DNA of 64,000 bases from Mycolicibacterium goodii (GTDB taxonomy: Bacteria > Actinomycetota > Actinomycetes > Mycobacteriales > Mycobacteriaceae), in assembly GCF_001187505.1 (NCBI RefSeq), contig NZ_CP012150.1, positions 3,472,001 through 3,536,000 of the forward strand, in the 5' to 3' direction. Below, in pieces: positions 25,661 through 34,402 of this stretch. A program made the translations under genes and the position numbers. Every line of letters begins with the position of its first letter. Position 1 is the stretch's first letter. The notes beneath the pieces are model-generated. The model had not been told where the DNA came from. It saw nothing but the letters and a program-made list of their open reading frames with translations, and did no database searches.

Positions 25661-26137
25661 ATGAGAACTGCGGTGGTGCGTGTCGGTGTGGACCCCAGCG
25701 GTGAACTCGGGCCACAGCAGTTAGCCGACGGCATGGCCGCGCTCGCAGGACTGCTCGCGGGCATCGGCGCCGAGGTGATCGCCAACGCCCAACTGGCGGA
25801 GTTGCCCGCGCACCGGCGCGAAGTCGAGGTGCTGATCGCCGGGAGCGACGCACAGCAGCTGCAGGAGTCGGTTCTGCAGTTGTGCGCCAAGGCCTTCGGC
25901 ACAACCCCGACCGCGGGCGTGGTGACGTTCGTCAGCCGCGGCACCGACGACGACGCGCACGGCGTCCTCGCGGGCTTCGGCGTCACCGGTGAGATCGAGC
26001 GGGCGGTGCACGACCAGGGGTGGGACATCGTGACGGTGACCCTGCGCAAGGCCGACCTGCAGCGGGTGCCGGAGAGCCGCATCCACACCGCGCTGGAGGC
26101 CTCGCTCAACTGCGAGGTGCACATCCGCACCGTGTGA
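25661..26137 (+). CDS. hypothetical protein, divergent from NuoF-like gene
   Basis: A 158-residue soluble protein that I do not recognise; no signal peptide or membrane helix. It begins MRTAVVRVGVDPSGELGPQQLADGM, and the middle (EVEVLIAGSDAQQLQESVLQLCAKAFG) suggests an alpha/beta fold. ATG 25661 has no ribosome site but a well-placed -10 box, so it is probably leaderless. It converges with the hydrolase at 26140, 2 bases away. It is the only plus-strand gene between 18.3 and 30 kb. Confidence 0.72.
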   Translation: MRTAVVRVGVDPSGELGPQQLADGMAALAGLLAGIGAEVIANAQLAELPAHRREVEVLIAGSDAQQLQESVLQLCAKAFGTTPTAGVVTFVSRGTDDDAHGVLAGFGVTGEIERAVHDQGWDIVTVTLRKADLQRVPESRIHTALEASLNCEVHIRTV

Positions 26138-26139
26138 GC

Positions 26140-27051
26140 TCACTTGAGGAACTCCAGGATGGCGGGCGCGGCCTGCACCCAGGTATCGAACAGGCAGAAC
26201 TTCTTGCCTCCGCTCCTGGCGAACTTCTCACCGGCCCGCTCCCAGGCGTCCTCGGGCCACGGCGGATCGATCAGCGTGGATCCCTTGATCAGGCAGTTGA
26301 CCTCAAGGGAGGTGCGTTTGGGGTGATCCCAGTCGTTCTCCCCGCCCCGGATGATCAGGGTGGGCACCTTGATGTTGTCGAACATCTCGTCGGGCACACC
26401 GGGAATGGTCTGGCCCGGCTTGGAGACGAACGCATTGAGCCAGCGCAACATCACCTTGAGGAACTCCTCGGCGTCGAGGTCGAGCAACCGCTGCCGGTTG
26501 GCCGGGTTCTGCTCGATCCGCTCGCGCCACTCCGGAACCTGCAGCAGCCCTTCGATACCGAGGCCGCGGACGGCGAGGATGCTCGGCGTGATGTAGTGGC
26601 CGCCCAGCACGAACGAGCCGTACACACCGCCGACGATGTTCCAGACCACGAGCCTGGTGACGATCTCGGGGTGCAGCATGGCCGTGAGCATCGAATCCCT
26701 TGCCCCGCCCGAGCCGCCGGCGATGACGCACGGTCCCACACCGAGTTTCGAGATCAACGCGTACAGTGTCTCGGCGCGCATGTGGGATTCGCTCTGCCCG
26801 TAGAACTGCACATCGGAGCGCCCGCAGTTCGGCCGGTCCCACAGCAGCACGCGGTATCCGCCCTCGACCAGTTCCTCGGCCAGCGGGCGCAGGCCCGGGA
26901 TGTCCTTGCTGAATCGTCCGCCGGGTGTCAGCGCGATGACATCGCCGTGCTCGCCGAGGATCTCGTAGACGACGTTGCCGCCGTTGATCTCGACGGTCTC
27001 CTCGCCCCGGTTGAGGGTGGGGCCCGTCTTCTCGCCTGTGGCAGTGCTCAT
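26140..27051 (-). CDS. alpha/beta hydrolase, atypical triad
   Basis: A 303-residue alpha/beta-hydrolase-fold protein. The nucleophile elbow is GGSGGARDS and the acidic region is RGGENDWDHP. A histidine in the usual place near the C terminus is not visible; the nearest candidate is the His of DWDHP, so the protein may use an altered triad or be a non-hydrolytic member. LLWDRPNCGRSD is the conserved loop after strand 4. ATG 27051 overlaps the Rieske gene by 4 bases. It is last in the amidohydrolase operon. Confidence 0.83.
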   Translation of the reverse strand: MSTATGEKTGPTLNRGEETVEINGGNVVYEILGEHGDVIALTPGGRFSKDIPGLRPLAEELVEGGYRVLLWDRPNCGRSDVQFYGQSESHMRAETLYALISKLGVGPCVIAGGSGGARDSMLTAMLHPEIVTRLVVWNIVGGVYGSFVLGGHYITPSILAVRGLGIEGLLQVPEWRERIEQNPANRQRLLDLDAEEFLKVMLRWLNAFVSKPGQTIPGVPDEMFDNIKVPTLIIRGGENDWDHPKRTSLEVNCLIKGSTLIDPPWPEDAWERAGEKFARSGGKKFCLFDTWVQAAPAILEFLK

Positions 27052-27437
27052 GCCGTCACCAACACCTCGTCATCGACGACCCGCACCGGATAGGTGCGGA
27101 TACTCCACTCCGGCTTGACCGCGGTGGTGCCGGTCGCCAGTTCGAAACCCCACTGATGCCAGGGGCAGTAGATGTACTCCATATCGCGCACCATGACCGC
27201 GTCGCCGGGCGCGGTCTCGTCGACCACGGTGCGTCCACGCGCCCGGCCGGAACACAGCGGGCCGCCCTCGTGCGGGCAGTAGTTCGCGATCGCGTAGAAC
27301 GTGCCGTTGACGTTGTAGACACCGACTCCGTGGCGGCCGATCGGCACCAGTTTGTGTGTGCCGGGCGGGATCTCGCAGACCTTGGCGACGACGTGCTCAC
27401 GCCCCTGCGCGAGCCGGGGACGCTTCTCGGGCTTCAT
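27048..27437 (-). CDS. Rieske [2Fe-2S] ferredoxin-like protein
   Basis: A 129-residue single-domain Rieske protein: C54-x-H56 in CPHEGG and C91-x2-H94 in CPWHQW. The 30-residue spacer with ARGRT between the two is typical of Rieske ferredoxins and small oxygenase components. ATG 27437 has GGGGAA six bases upstream; a GTG at 27476, overlapping the amidohydrolase stop by 4 bases, is the alternative and adds 13 residues. It probably carries electrons to an oxygenase, perhaps the Rieske oxygenase at the left edge. Confidence 0.9.
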   Translation of the reverse strand: MKPEKRPRLAQGREHVVAKVCEIPPGTHKLVPIGRHGVGVYNVNGTFYAIANYCPHEGGPLCSGRARGRTVVDETAPGDAVMVRDMEYIYCPWHQWGFELATGTTAVKPEWSIRTYPVRVVDDEVLVTA

Positions 27438-27472
27438 CGATTCCCCGGTCGCTTCGCTCCTGCCCTCCGAAC

Positions 27473-28618
27473 TCACCAGGACACCCGAACCTGTCCCTCG
27501 AGCACCGGCACGGTGTCGGGGAGTTTGTAGGTCTCGATCCCGTTGCGGAACATGATCGCCTCGCGGGCATGTTCGGGCAGATGCTTGACGAGCCAACGGG
27601 GGTCGTCGAAGGTCCAGTGCGGGTAGTCCGAGGAGAACAGCAGGATCTTCTCGCATTCCATCCACTCCAGCGCCCGTGACAGTTCGGTTTTGTCCTCGGG
27701 GTAGTCCAGCGGCTGGGTGGTGAACTTGATGTGGTCCTTGACGTAGTCGCTGGGTTTGCGCTTGATGTCCAGCCAGGATTTGCGGCGCTGGTAGATCGCG
27801 TCCATGCGCCACATCAGCGGCAGGATCCAGGTGAACGCGTGCTCGACGAACACGATGCGCAGCGTCGGGAACCGGTCGAACACGCCGTCGAAGATCAGGC
27901 TCATCACCTGGTTGGCCGCCAGCAGCGAGTAGGTGACCATGAAATCGTGGTTGTAGCTGGGAATTCCGACCGGCGGCAGCGGCAGGGTCTCGTACTCGCC
28001 GCGGGACAGGTGGCAGCTCACCACGATGTCGTGTTTGGTCGCGGCGGCCCAGATCGGGTCGTATTTCGGGTCACCCCAGGACGGCCGCGGCTCGGCCTTG
28101 ATGAGGATCTGCGCCATGTAGGGATGCCCGGCCCACTTCTCGATCTCGGCAACGGCCGACTGTGGTTCCTCGATCGCCGCGCAGATCGATCCGCGCCACC
28201 GCTGGTGCCAGTTGTTGTGGCTGTCGAGCCAGTGATCGGCCAGCCACTCGTTGACCGCGGTGCAGTATGCCGCGGTCGCCTCGCCCAGCCGGTGCTCGGA
28301 GTGGGTGGGCTCCAGGATCGCGATGTCCGACCCGGCTTCCATGATCAGCTGGCGTAGCGCCATATCGGGATCACTGCAGGCGAATTCGCCGTCGGGCGGG
28401 AAAGCGTCGACGCGCATCGCGTAGGCATGTGCGTAATCGGGCGCGTCGTAGTAGATCTGTTCGCCGACCCGGTGGCTCATGAAGTACTTGCTGCGCCACG
28501 GTTCCGGGATGTACTCGACGAGTTCCCCGCGCCGCGGCATCGGGTGAACGTCGGAATCGACACACCGGACCGCGATGCGTTCGGTGGCGGGCACCCGTGG
28601 TCTGGTCGTGACGGTCAT
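27473..28618 (-). CDS. amidohydrolase family protein (COG2159 type)
   Basis: A 381-residue amidohydrolase-2 family TIM barrel. Metal-binding D-x-H is in CVDSDVHPMP, further histidines in VSCHLSRGEY and FVEHAFTWILP, and the terminal aspartate in LFSSDYPHWTFDD. ATG 28618 follows GGGAGG; an upstream ATG at 28642 overlapping the previous stop (ATGA) would add 8 residues. It is adjacent to a second amidohydrolase with which it shares overall design, so the two may be partners or act in sequence. Confidence 0.87.
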   Translation of the reverse strand: MTVTTRPRVPATERIAVRCVDSDVHPMPRRGELVEYIPEPWRSKYFMSHRVGEQIYYDAPDYAHAYAMRVDAFPPDGEFACSDPDMALRQLIMEAGSDIAILEPTHSEHRLGEATAAYCTAVNEWLADHWLDSHNNWHQRWRGSICAAIEEPQSAVAEIEKWAGHPYMAQILIKAEPRPSWGDPKYDPIWAAATKHDIVVSCHLSRGEYETLPLPPVGIPSYNHDFMVTYSLLAANQVMSLIFDGVFDRFPTLRIVFVEHAFTWILPLMWRMDAIYQRRKSWLDIKRKPSDYVKDHIKFTTQPLDYPEDKTELSRALEWMECEKILLFSSDYPHWTFDDPRWLVKHLPEHAREAIMFRNGIETYKLPDTVPVLEGQVRVSW

Positions 28619-28638
28619 GTTGCCTCCCTCGGCTGCCT

Positions 28639-29817
28639 TCATTGCGGCGCAACGGCGGTCGACGTGAGCGCGCTCTGGAGCCCGTAGAGCTCGGCGGCGT
28701 TGCGCCACAGTAGTTTGTCGCGCTGTTCGGGTGTGTAGGCCGACGGCGCCTCCGGTTCGTTGAGTTGCCAGTGCGGGTAGCTCGACCCGAACATCACCAT
28801 GTCCTCCTTGCCCGTGAAACCGTGCCATTCACCGGCGAATTCGACGTCGCCGGGCCCATCGAGCAGGCCCTCCACGAAGTACACGTGCCCGGGCAGGTAG
28901 TCACTCGGCATCTTCGGTGCCCACGGCGTCTGCTCAAGGTGCGGACGACCGAAGCAGTCCATGCGCCAGATGAACGGCGTCAACAGGTCGGCGGCGCCGT
29001 CCGCCCAGACGAACTTCAGCGCGGGCATCCGTTCGAACACGCCCTCGGCGATCATGTTCATCAGGTGGTACAGATAGTTCAGCGCCATGAACCCGAGGTA
29101 CTGCTCGTAGGTCCTGGTCTTGCCGGAAGGGGTCGGCGCGAACTGCACGCCCGCCCCGCCCTCGATGTGCACGGCCACCGGTAGGCCGGCGTCGGCCGCG
29201 GCTTCCCACAGCGGCCAGTACTGCGGCTTGCCGTAGAGTTCCCGCGACTGCAGCGGCACTCCGATCTGCACGACGCGCGGATGGTCGCGGTAGCGCTCGA
29301 GTTCCCGTAGCGCACCGGCGATGTCGTCGGGGTTGACCCGGATGGTGCCACGGAAGCGCTCACCGTAGGAGTCGTGGTCGAGCCAGCGCGTCACCATCAT
29401 CTCGTTGTGCGCATTGGCCAGCGCCGTGCCGAGGTGACGGTCGGGCATGATGCCGCGCGTCATGGGGTGCAGGATCGCGATGTCGACGCCGCGCTCGGCG
29501 AACAGGTGCTGCGCGACGATGTCCGGATCGGATCCCGGGTACTGCCGGTCGGGGCCCTTCGTGTTCTTGGCGTACTCGCCGCCCGGTGCGCCGTACCAGT
29601 TCATCTCGTAGTCGGGAAAACCCCGGCTGGCGAACGGCTCTCGCAGGAAGTTCTGACGCAGGTCCTTGTTCGACCCGAAGAAGATGTGCACGCTTGCGTC
29701 GACGACGGGCGTCGTCGTCCGTTCGGGTCCAGCGCTGTCTGGGTGGTGCAGGGGCAAACTGTCCTCCGATGCTTTGTCCGTTCGCCGCGGCGTGCCGCGC
29801 TGCGGTGTGCACACCAC
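28639..29817 (-). CDS. amidohydrolase family protein (COG2159 type)
   Basis: A 392-residue amidohydrolase-2 family protein, first gene of a minus-strand operon (two amidohydrolases, Rieske protein, hydrolase). Features are VVDASVHIFFGSN near residue 38, ILHPMTRGIMP, VAVHIEGGAGVQF, FVWADGAADLLTPFIWRMD and MFGSSYPHWQLNEPE; the last usually reads GSDYPH, so the terminal aspartate is replaced by serine. The first metal motif is DASVH instead of DxDxH. Tandem GTG codons at 29817/29814 serve as start, which is uncertain. Confidence 0.83.
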   Translation of the reverse strand: MVCTPQRGTPRRTDKASEDSLPLHHPDSAGPERTTTPVVDASVHIFFGSNKDLRQNFLREPFASRGFPDYEMNWYGAPGGEYAKNTKGPDRQYPGSDPDIVAQHLFAERGVDIAILHPMTRGIMPDRHLGTALANAHNEMMVTRWLDHDSYGERFRGTIRVNPDDIAGALRELERYRDHPRVVQIGVPLQSRELYGKPQYWPLWEAAADAGLPVAVHIEGGAGVQFAPTPSGKTRTYEQYLGFMALNYLYHLMNMIAEGVFERMPALKFVWADGAADLLTPFIWRMDCFGRPHLEQTPWAPKMPSDYLPGHVYFVEGLLDGPGDVEFAGEWHGFTGKEDMVMFGSSYPHWQLNEPEAPSAYTPEQRDKLLWRNAAELYGLQSALTSTAVAPQ

Positions 29818-29856
29818 ACCGGACCCTTGTCAGTTTAGATCGATATTCTTCAATAG

Positions 29857-29873
29857 CAAGAACATTGTTCTCG
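29857..29873. promoter_or_regulatory. regulon operator site 5
   Basis: CAAGAACATTGTTCTCG keeps AGAA and TTCT and matches the shared motif at 9 of 12 arm positions; AGAACATTGTTCT inside it is a perfect 13-base palindrome but for the central base. It lies 40 bases upstream of the amidohydrolase start. Confidence 0.55.
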
Positions 29874-29979
29874 GTCCAGTTCACCGCTTCACCGCAGGTG
29901 GGCGGTCCTGCTGGTCGGTTGCCCAGCGGGCATCGCGGGAGAACCCGTTGGGGCAGGATGAGAATGAACGCTCATCTGA

Positions 29980-29996
29980 TGAGAATGCTATTCTCA
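29980..29996. promoter_or_regulatory. regulon operator site 6 (perfect palindrome)
   Basis: TGAGAATGCTATTCTCA is a perfect palindrome apart from its central base, and extends to ATGAG/CTCAT arms at 29979-29997. TATTCT inside it, preceded by TGC, looks like an extended -10 box, so a bound repressor would block the promoter of the fadE18/fadE17-like pair. A partial copy, ATGAG...CTCAT, stands at 29958-29975. Confidence 0.78.
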
Positions 29997-30028
29997 TCGC
30001 GACGCGACAGCGCATCAGGAGGCGGCGG

Positions 30029-31033
30029 GTGCTACTCGAATTCGATGCCGATCAACGGCTATGGCAGGAGACCGTGCGCGATGCGGTGACCAAACAATGT
30101 CCGGCGACGCTGGTCCGTGAGGTTGCCGAGCAGGGGGTCGACCCGACGCCGCTGTGGCAGAGCTACATCGAGCAGGGCTGGACCGAGCTCACCGACCCGC
30201 AGAACGCCGTCGAACTCGCGATCGTGCTCGAAGAGCTCGGCCGGGCCACCGACCTGACGCCCTATCTGGCGACGATGACGCAGTTCGCGCCGCTGGCCGG
30301 CGAGCGCTTCGACACCTCGAAGGCGGGCACCGCCGTGTACGGCGGGGTGTCCGCGCACCGCGACGCCACCGGGTGGGTGTTGCGCGGGACGACGCGCCAC
30401 GTGCTCGACGGCGACCGGGCCGAGACGCTGGCCGTCGTCACCGACGCGGGCGTGTTCCTCATCGACGCGTCCAAGGCCGACATCCGGCGCTGCCAGGTCT
30501 TCGATCCGGTGTTGCACATCGCCGACGTGACGTTCGACGACGTCGCGGTCCCGGATACCGACCGCGTGCCATCCGACGCCGAGAAGGCGCGGCATCTGGC
30601 ACTCACCGGGCTCGCGGTTCACATGGTCGGTGCCTGCCGGCGGGTCCTCGACCTCGTTCTCGAACATGTCAAGCAGCGGCACCAGTTCGGTGTGCCGATC
30701 GGGTCGTTGCAGGCCGTGCAGCACAAGGCCGTCGACATGCACGTCGCGATCGAACGGGCCCGTGCGTTGGCGTACTTCGCGGCGCTCACCATCGCCGAGG
30801 ACGATCCGCGCAGGCGCCTCGCATCGGCGATGGCCAAGGCCTCGGCAGGGGAGTGCCAGGCCGTGGTGTTCCGCCACGGTCTGCAGTTGTTCGGCGCCAT
30901 GGGCTTCACCTGGGAGAACGACGTGCAATTCGCGTTGAAGCGCGCCAAGGCCGGTGAACTGCTGCTGGGCGGCGCCGCCGAGCACCGCGCGCTGATCGCC
31001 GCCGAGTACCGCACGAGCTACCGGGGACTGTGA
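30029..31033 (+). CDS. acyl-CoA dehydrogenase, short subunit (FadE18-like)
   Basis: A 334-residue acyl-CoA dehydrogenase-like protein, shorter than the usual 380-400. The flavin-domain signature is VKQRHQFGVPIGSLQAVQHKAVD; the ending LFGAMGFTWENDVQFALKRAK is typical. GTG 30029 is preceded by AGGAGG at a spacing of 6. It overlaps the next acyl-CoA dehydrogenase by 4 bases (GTGA). Steroid-type FadE enzymes of actinobacteria are alpha2-beta2 heterotetramers encoded by such pairs; the mce3-linked fadE18/fadE17 of M. tuberculosis is the likely comparison. Confidence 0.87.
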   Translation: MLLEFDADQRLWQETVRDAVTKQCPATLVREVAEQGVDPTPLWQSYIEQGWTELTDPQNAVELAIVLEELGRATDLTPYLATMTQFAPLAGERFDTSKAGTAVYGGVSAHRDATGWVLRGTTRHVLDGDRAETLAVVTDAGVFLIDASKADIRRCQVFDPVLHIADVTFDDVAVPDTDRVPSDAEKARHLALTGLAVHMVGACRRVLDLVLEHVKQRHQFGVPIGSLQAVQHKAVDMHVAIERARALAYFAALTIAEDDPRRRLASAMAKASAGECQAVVFRHGLQLFGAMGFTWENDVQFALKRAKAGELLLGGAAEHRALIAAEYRTSYRGL

Positions 31034-32211
31034 ACATGCAGCTGACCTACGACGCCGACGTCGAGACGTTCCGCGCCGAGTTCGCGGCCTTCCTCGACGC
31101 GAACCTGCCCGCCGAGGCCGACACGCTCGAGCGGCCCCGGTCGGTCTCGCACATGCCGCAGTGGGCCCGCGACTGGCAGCGCCTGCTGTTCGACAACGGC
31201 TGGCTGCTGCCCGCCCAGCCGCCGGAGTTCGGCGGCCGCAACGCCACCGTCGTACAGCAGTTCGTGCATCTCGACGAACTGTGCCGGCGCCGGATCTATC
31301 ACAGCTTCAACCCGCAGGGCGTCAACATCGTCGCGGCCTCACTGCTGACGTTCGGCACCGAGGAACAGAAGCACCGCTGGGCCGTTCCGGTGCTGCGCGG
31401 CGAGAAGACCGCATCGCTTGGCATGAGTGAGCCGAGCGCGGGTTCCGACCTCGCGTCACTGCGCACCCGCGCGGTGCGCGACGGTGATCAGTTCGTCGTC
31501 AACGGCCAGAAGGTGTGGACCTCGGGTGCCCACGACGCCGACTGGCTGCTGACGTTCGTGCGCACCGATCCGGATGCACCCAAGCACAAGGGCATCAGCG
31601 TGCTGATCATCCCCACCGACACCCCGGGGGTGGTGTGCCGGCCGTTCGCCGACATGACCGGACAACAGAACCTCGACTTCAACGAGGTGTTCTTCACCGA
31701 TGCCCGGGTGCCCGCCGAGAACCTCGTCGGCCCGCTCAACGGGGGCTGGAAGGTGGCCAACGGCTCACTGGGCCACGAGCGCACCATGATGTGGCTGGGC
31801 TTCGCCGACCGCATCGACAACATGCTCGCCGACTTCCACCCCCGCACCGATCTCGAACGCGACCAGTACGCCACGACGATCATGGACTACCAGGCGCTGC
31901 GGGCACTCGGTTCGGCCGCGCTGGCCAGGGCCGCGCGCGGTGAGCAGGACACCGCCTCGGTGTCGGTGCTCAAACTGCTGGGGTCCGAGGCCGAGCGCAA
32001 CGCGTTCGAAAATGCCCTCGCCGCAGCGGGTCCCGACGGCCTGATCCATCCGTCGACCAGCGGGCCCTACGAGCACATGAACCTCGACCACTACTTCGCG
32101 AGCTGGTTCGAGCGCTACGCCAGAAGTTTCGGCGGCACCATTGCCGGCGGCACGTCCGAGATCCAGCGCAACATCATCGCCACCCAGGTCCTCGGCCTGC
32201 CCCGCGGCTGA
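31030..32211 (+). CDS. acyl-CoA dehydrogenase, long subunit (FadE17-like)
   Basis: A 393-residue acyl-CoA dehydrogenase, partner of the preceding gene. MSEPSAGSDLASLRTRAVR, KVWTSGAHDADWLLTFVRT and FGGTIAGGTSEIQRNIIATQVLGLPRG are typical family text; the last is the C-terminal GGTSEIQRN motif. GTG 31030 gives a 4-base overlap with the preceding stop; ATG 31036 is an alternative. The pair probably dehydrogenates a bulky, ring-bearing or branched acyl-CoA, by analogy with steroid FadE heterotetramers. Confidence 0.92.
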   Translation: MNMQLTYDADVETFRAEFAAFLDANLPAEADTLERPRSVSHMPQWARDWQRLLFDNGWLLPAQPPEFGGRNATVVQQFVHLDELCRRRIYHSFNPQGVNIVAASLLTFGTEEQKHRWAVPVLRGEKTASLGMSEPSAGSDLASLRTRAVRDGDQFVVNGQKVWTSGAHDADWLLTFVRTDPDAPKHKGISVLIIPTDTPGVVCRPFADMTGQQNLDFNEVFFTDARVPAENLVGPLNGGWKVANGSLGHERTMMWLGFADRIDNMLADFHPRTDLERDQYATTIMDYQALRALGSAALARAARGEQDTASVSVLKLLGSEAERNAFENALAAAGPDGLIHPSTSGPYEHMNLDHYFASWFERYARSFGGTIAGGTSEIQRNIIATQVLGLPRG

Positions 32212-32230
32212 GTTCCCGGCCGAGGAGGGA

Positions 32231-32584
32231 TCAGTACTTGCTGCAGGAGTTGGCGATCGAGGAGATGGTGCCGAAGTACTGCTGCGCCATCGGGTTGGTC
32301 TGCAGCTGGTTCACCGTCTGCTGACGTTCGGCCGGTGGTGCGGCCAGGAAGTTGCGCAGCATTCCCTGAGCCACCGGCGAGGAGTTCACCTGGTACGCCA
32401 GATCCGGCTGCTGCGCGTTGAGCGCGGCGATCACCTGCTCATAGCTGCAGGTCGTGTTGACGACCGCGGTGAAGTCGGGCTGTGCGGACGCGACGCCGGC
32501 CGACAGCGGCAGGGCAGCCGCGAACCCGACGGCTGCGATCGCCAGTTTTGTGCGCGACAACGTGATCACGTGCGCCACCCCCAT
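32231..32584 (-). CDS. hemophore-related secreted protein
   Basis: A 117-residue secreted protein. A signal peptide (AIAAVGFAAALPLSAGVASA, cleavage before QPDF) is followed by a small helical domain with two cysteines, CSYEQVIAALNAQQPDLAYQV and IANSCSKY, the pattern of mycobacterial hemophore/heme-binding proteins. The segment FLAAPPAERQQTVNQLQ is typical. It stands alone and converges on the fadE pair. Heme binding is inferred from the family and may not hold for this copy. Confidence 0.82.
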   Translation of the reverse strand: MGVAHVITLSRTKLAIAAVGFAAALPLSAGVASAQPDFTAVVNTTCSYEQVIAALNAQQPDLAYQVNSSPVAQGMLRNFLAAPPAERQQTVNQLQTNPMAQQYFGTISSIANSCSKY

Positions 32585-32718
32585 TCCGTCCGCCGCGAGG
32601 CGGTGAGTCTGCTCAGCCGTATTGCTGAGGTATCCGAACCGACCTTTGATCGAGATTAACAGGCTCGGGCGACGCGCAACGGTGCCGAGTTTGCCCGTCG
32701 GCCTGCCTGCAGCGCCGA

Positions 32719-34080
32719 TCAGTCGATGACCGCGCGTTCCTTGCGCTCGGTGATCGGACGGGCCAGCTCCTGCTCATTGCAGATGCGCTGCAGTTTCTCC
32801 AGCGTCTCGTCCAGCCCGGGACCCAGCGGCCTGCTCGGTGCGAACGTGGCGGGAAGGTTGCGCATGCCCTGGATGACACCGATGGTGTCGTAGTGCACGG
32901 TGCCCTCGGGATCGCACACGTAGTCGGGCATGCGGTCCAGCACCGCGGTGAGCATCGACTTGAACACCGTGCGCGCCACGTTGGAGCCCACGCACCGGTG
33001 CACGCCGATGCCGAAGCTGAAATGGCGGTTTCCCTTGCGGTCGAGGATCACCTCGTTGGGCTTGTCGAACACCGACGGGTCGCGGTTGGCCATCGCCCAC
33101 GACAGCCACAGCCGCTCGTACCGGTTGAACTTGTATCCGGCCACCTCGGCGTCCTCGGAGAATGTGCGTCCGTCGCCGGGTGCCGGGGTGAAGAACCGCA
33201 GGAACTCCTCGGTGGCGGGGTTCAGCAGCGTGTCGCGCTCGCGGCTGAGCCGCTCACGGTCGGCGGGGTGCTCGCCGAGCCACTCGAGCGCGTGCGCCGT
33301 CAGCGCCGTCGTGGTGTCGAAACCGCCGCCGATGATCAATCCGAGGTTGCCCAGGATCTCCATGTCCGGTGCGGGCTCGCCGTCGATGCGCAGTTGCAGC
33401 AGGGCGTTGACCAGGCCCGGCCGCGGGTTCTGCCGGATCTCCATCATGTTGTTGATGAGGTCGATGCCCATCTCGCGGTGCTGCTCGTTGATCTTCTCGC
33501 GTTCGGGGGCGTGCTCAGGGGTGTACACCGAGGCGTGGGTCGGCTCGCTGTAGACGTTCCACTTCTTGAGTTCGATGCCCATCATCGCGAGCGTGAACAC
33601 CGCGGGCACCACATTGGCCAGGTGTTCGACGAAGTCGATGCGACCCGATTCGATGTGCTCGTCGATCGCGGCGCGGGTGATCTCGTCGACGAACGGTTCC
33701 CACCGTTTGATCGCCGCCGGCGACAGGTAGGGGTTGAGCGCACCGCGGTAGGCGCTGTGCTCGGGTTCGTCCATCTCCAGGATGCCGCCGCGGACGACGG
33801 TGGCGCGGCTCGCCTTCGGGATCGTGATGCCCTGGAACGGTGTCTCACCGCTGATGTCGTGGTGATTGGACACCGCGGGGCAGCGGGCGAGTTCGAAGAC
33901 CTCGTTGCTGCCCGCGGCCACCCAGTGACCGTTGTAGGTCTCGGTCCATGCCACAGGACACCGGGTGTGCATCTCCTCGGTGATCTTCTCGAACTGCAGC
34001 CGGTATTCCGGCGTGTGCCGATCGAAGTGGTACGTGATCTTCTCGCGGTCGTCGTCGGTCGTGACATCATCGGTGCTCAC
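32719..34080 (-). CDS. cytochrome P450
   Basis: A 453-residue P450, the longest in the window. The heme loop FGIGVHRCVG gives C363; the I-helix reads GGGFDTTT, with phenylalanine and aspartate before the two threonines; the ExxR site is EEFLR. Start GTG 34080, AAGGGAG upstream. It is last in the operon SDR, SDR, ferredoxin, P450 that starts under operator 7 at 36090, so it belongs to the shared regulon. Its partner ferredoxin lies 70 bases upstream. Confidence 0.95.
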   Translation of the reverse strand: MSTDDVTTDDDREKITYHFDRHTPEYRLQFEKITEEMHTRCPVAWTETYNGHWVAAGSNEVFELARCPAVSNHHDISGETPFQGITIPKASRATVVRGGILEMDEPEHSAYRGALNPYLSPAAIKRWEPFVDEITRAAIDEHIESGRIDFVEHLANVVPAVFTLAMMGIELKKWNVYSEPTHASVYTPEHAPEREKINEQHREMGIDLINNMMEIRQNPRPGLVNALLQLRIDGEPAPDMEILGNLGLIIGGGFDTTTALTAHALEWLGEHPADRERLSRERDTLLNPATEEFLRFFTPAPGDGRTFSEDAEVAGYKFNRYERLWLSWAMANRDPSVFDKPNEVILDRKGNRHFSFGIGVHRCVGSNVARTVFKSMLTAVLDRMPDYVCDPEGTVHYDTIGVIQGMRNLPATFAPSRPLGPGLDETLEKLQRICNEQELARPITERKERAVID

Positions 34081-34150
34081 GGCTTGTCTCCCTTGGCTTT
34101 TGGTCTAGGTCAGACGGCGATCTGGAATGCCCGGTGCCGGTCGGCGGATG

Positions 34151-34342
34151 TCATTCGATGACGATGGCCTGCTCGGGACAGGAGTGCGCGGCCTCGGCGA
34201 CGGCGGCCTCCTGATCCGGCGGCACGATCGGCGAAACCGGTGACGCGTGACCGTCGACGTCGTCGAGCTGGAACGAGTCGGGTGCGATCATCGAGCACAG
34301 GGTGTGACCCTGGCAGCGCTGCCCGTCAACTGACACCTTCAC
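34151..34342 (-). CDS. [3Fe-4S] ferredoxin
   Basis: A 63-residue ferredoxin with C10 and C16 in CQGHTLC and C55 in CPEQAI, and a histidine in the fourth ligand position. GTG 34342 follows GGAAGGAG by 10 bases. It lies between a mycofactocin-type SDR and a P450 and is the likely electron donor for the latter. Confidence 0.93.
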   Translation of the reverse strand: MKVSVDGQRCQGHTLCSMIAPDSFQLDDVDGHASPVSPIVPPDQEAAVAEAAHSCPEQAIVIE

Positions 34343-34402
34343 TGTTGCGCACTCCTTCCTGGCCGGTGAGTTCCCCCGAATACCGTTGTGGGACTGGGGA
34401 TA

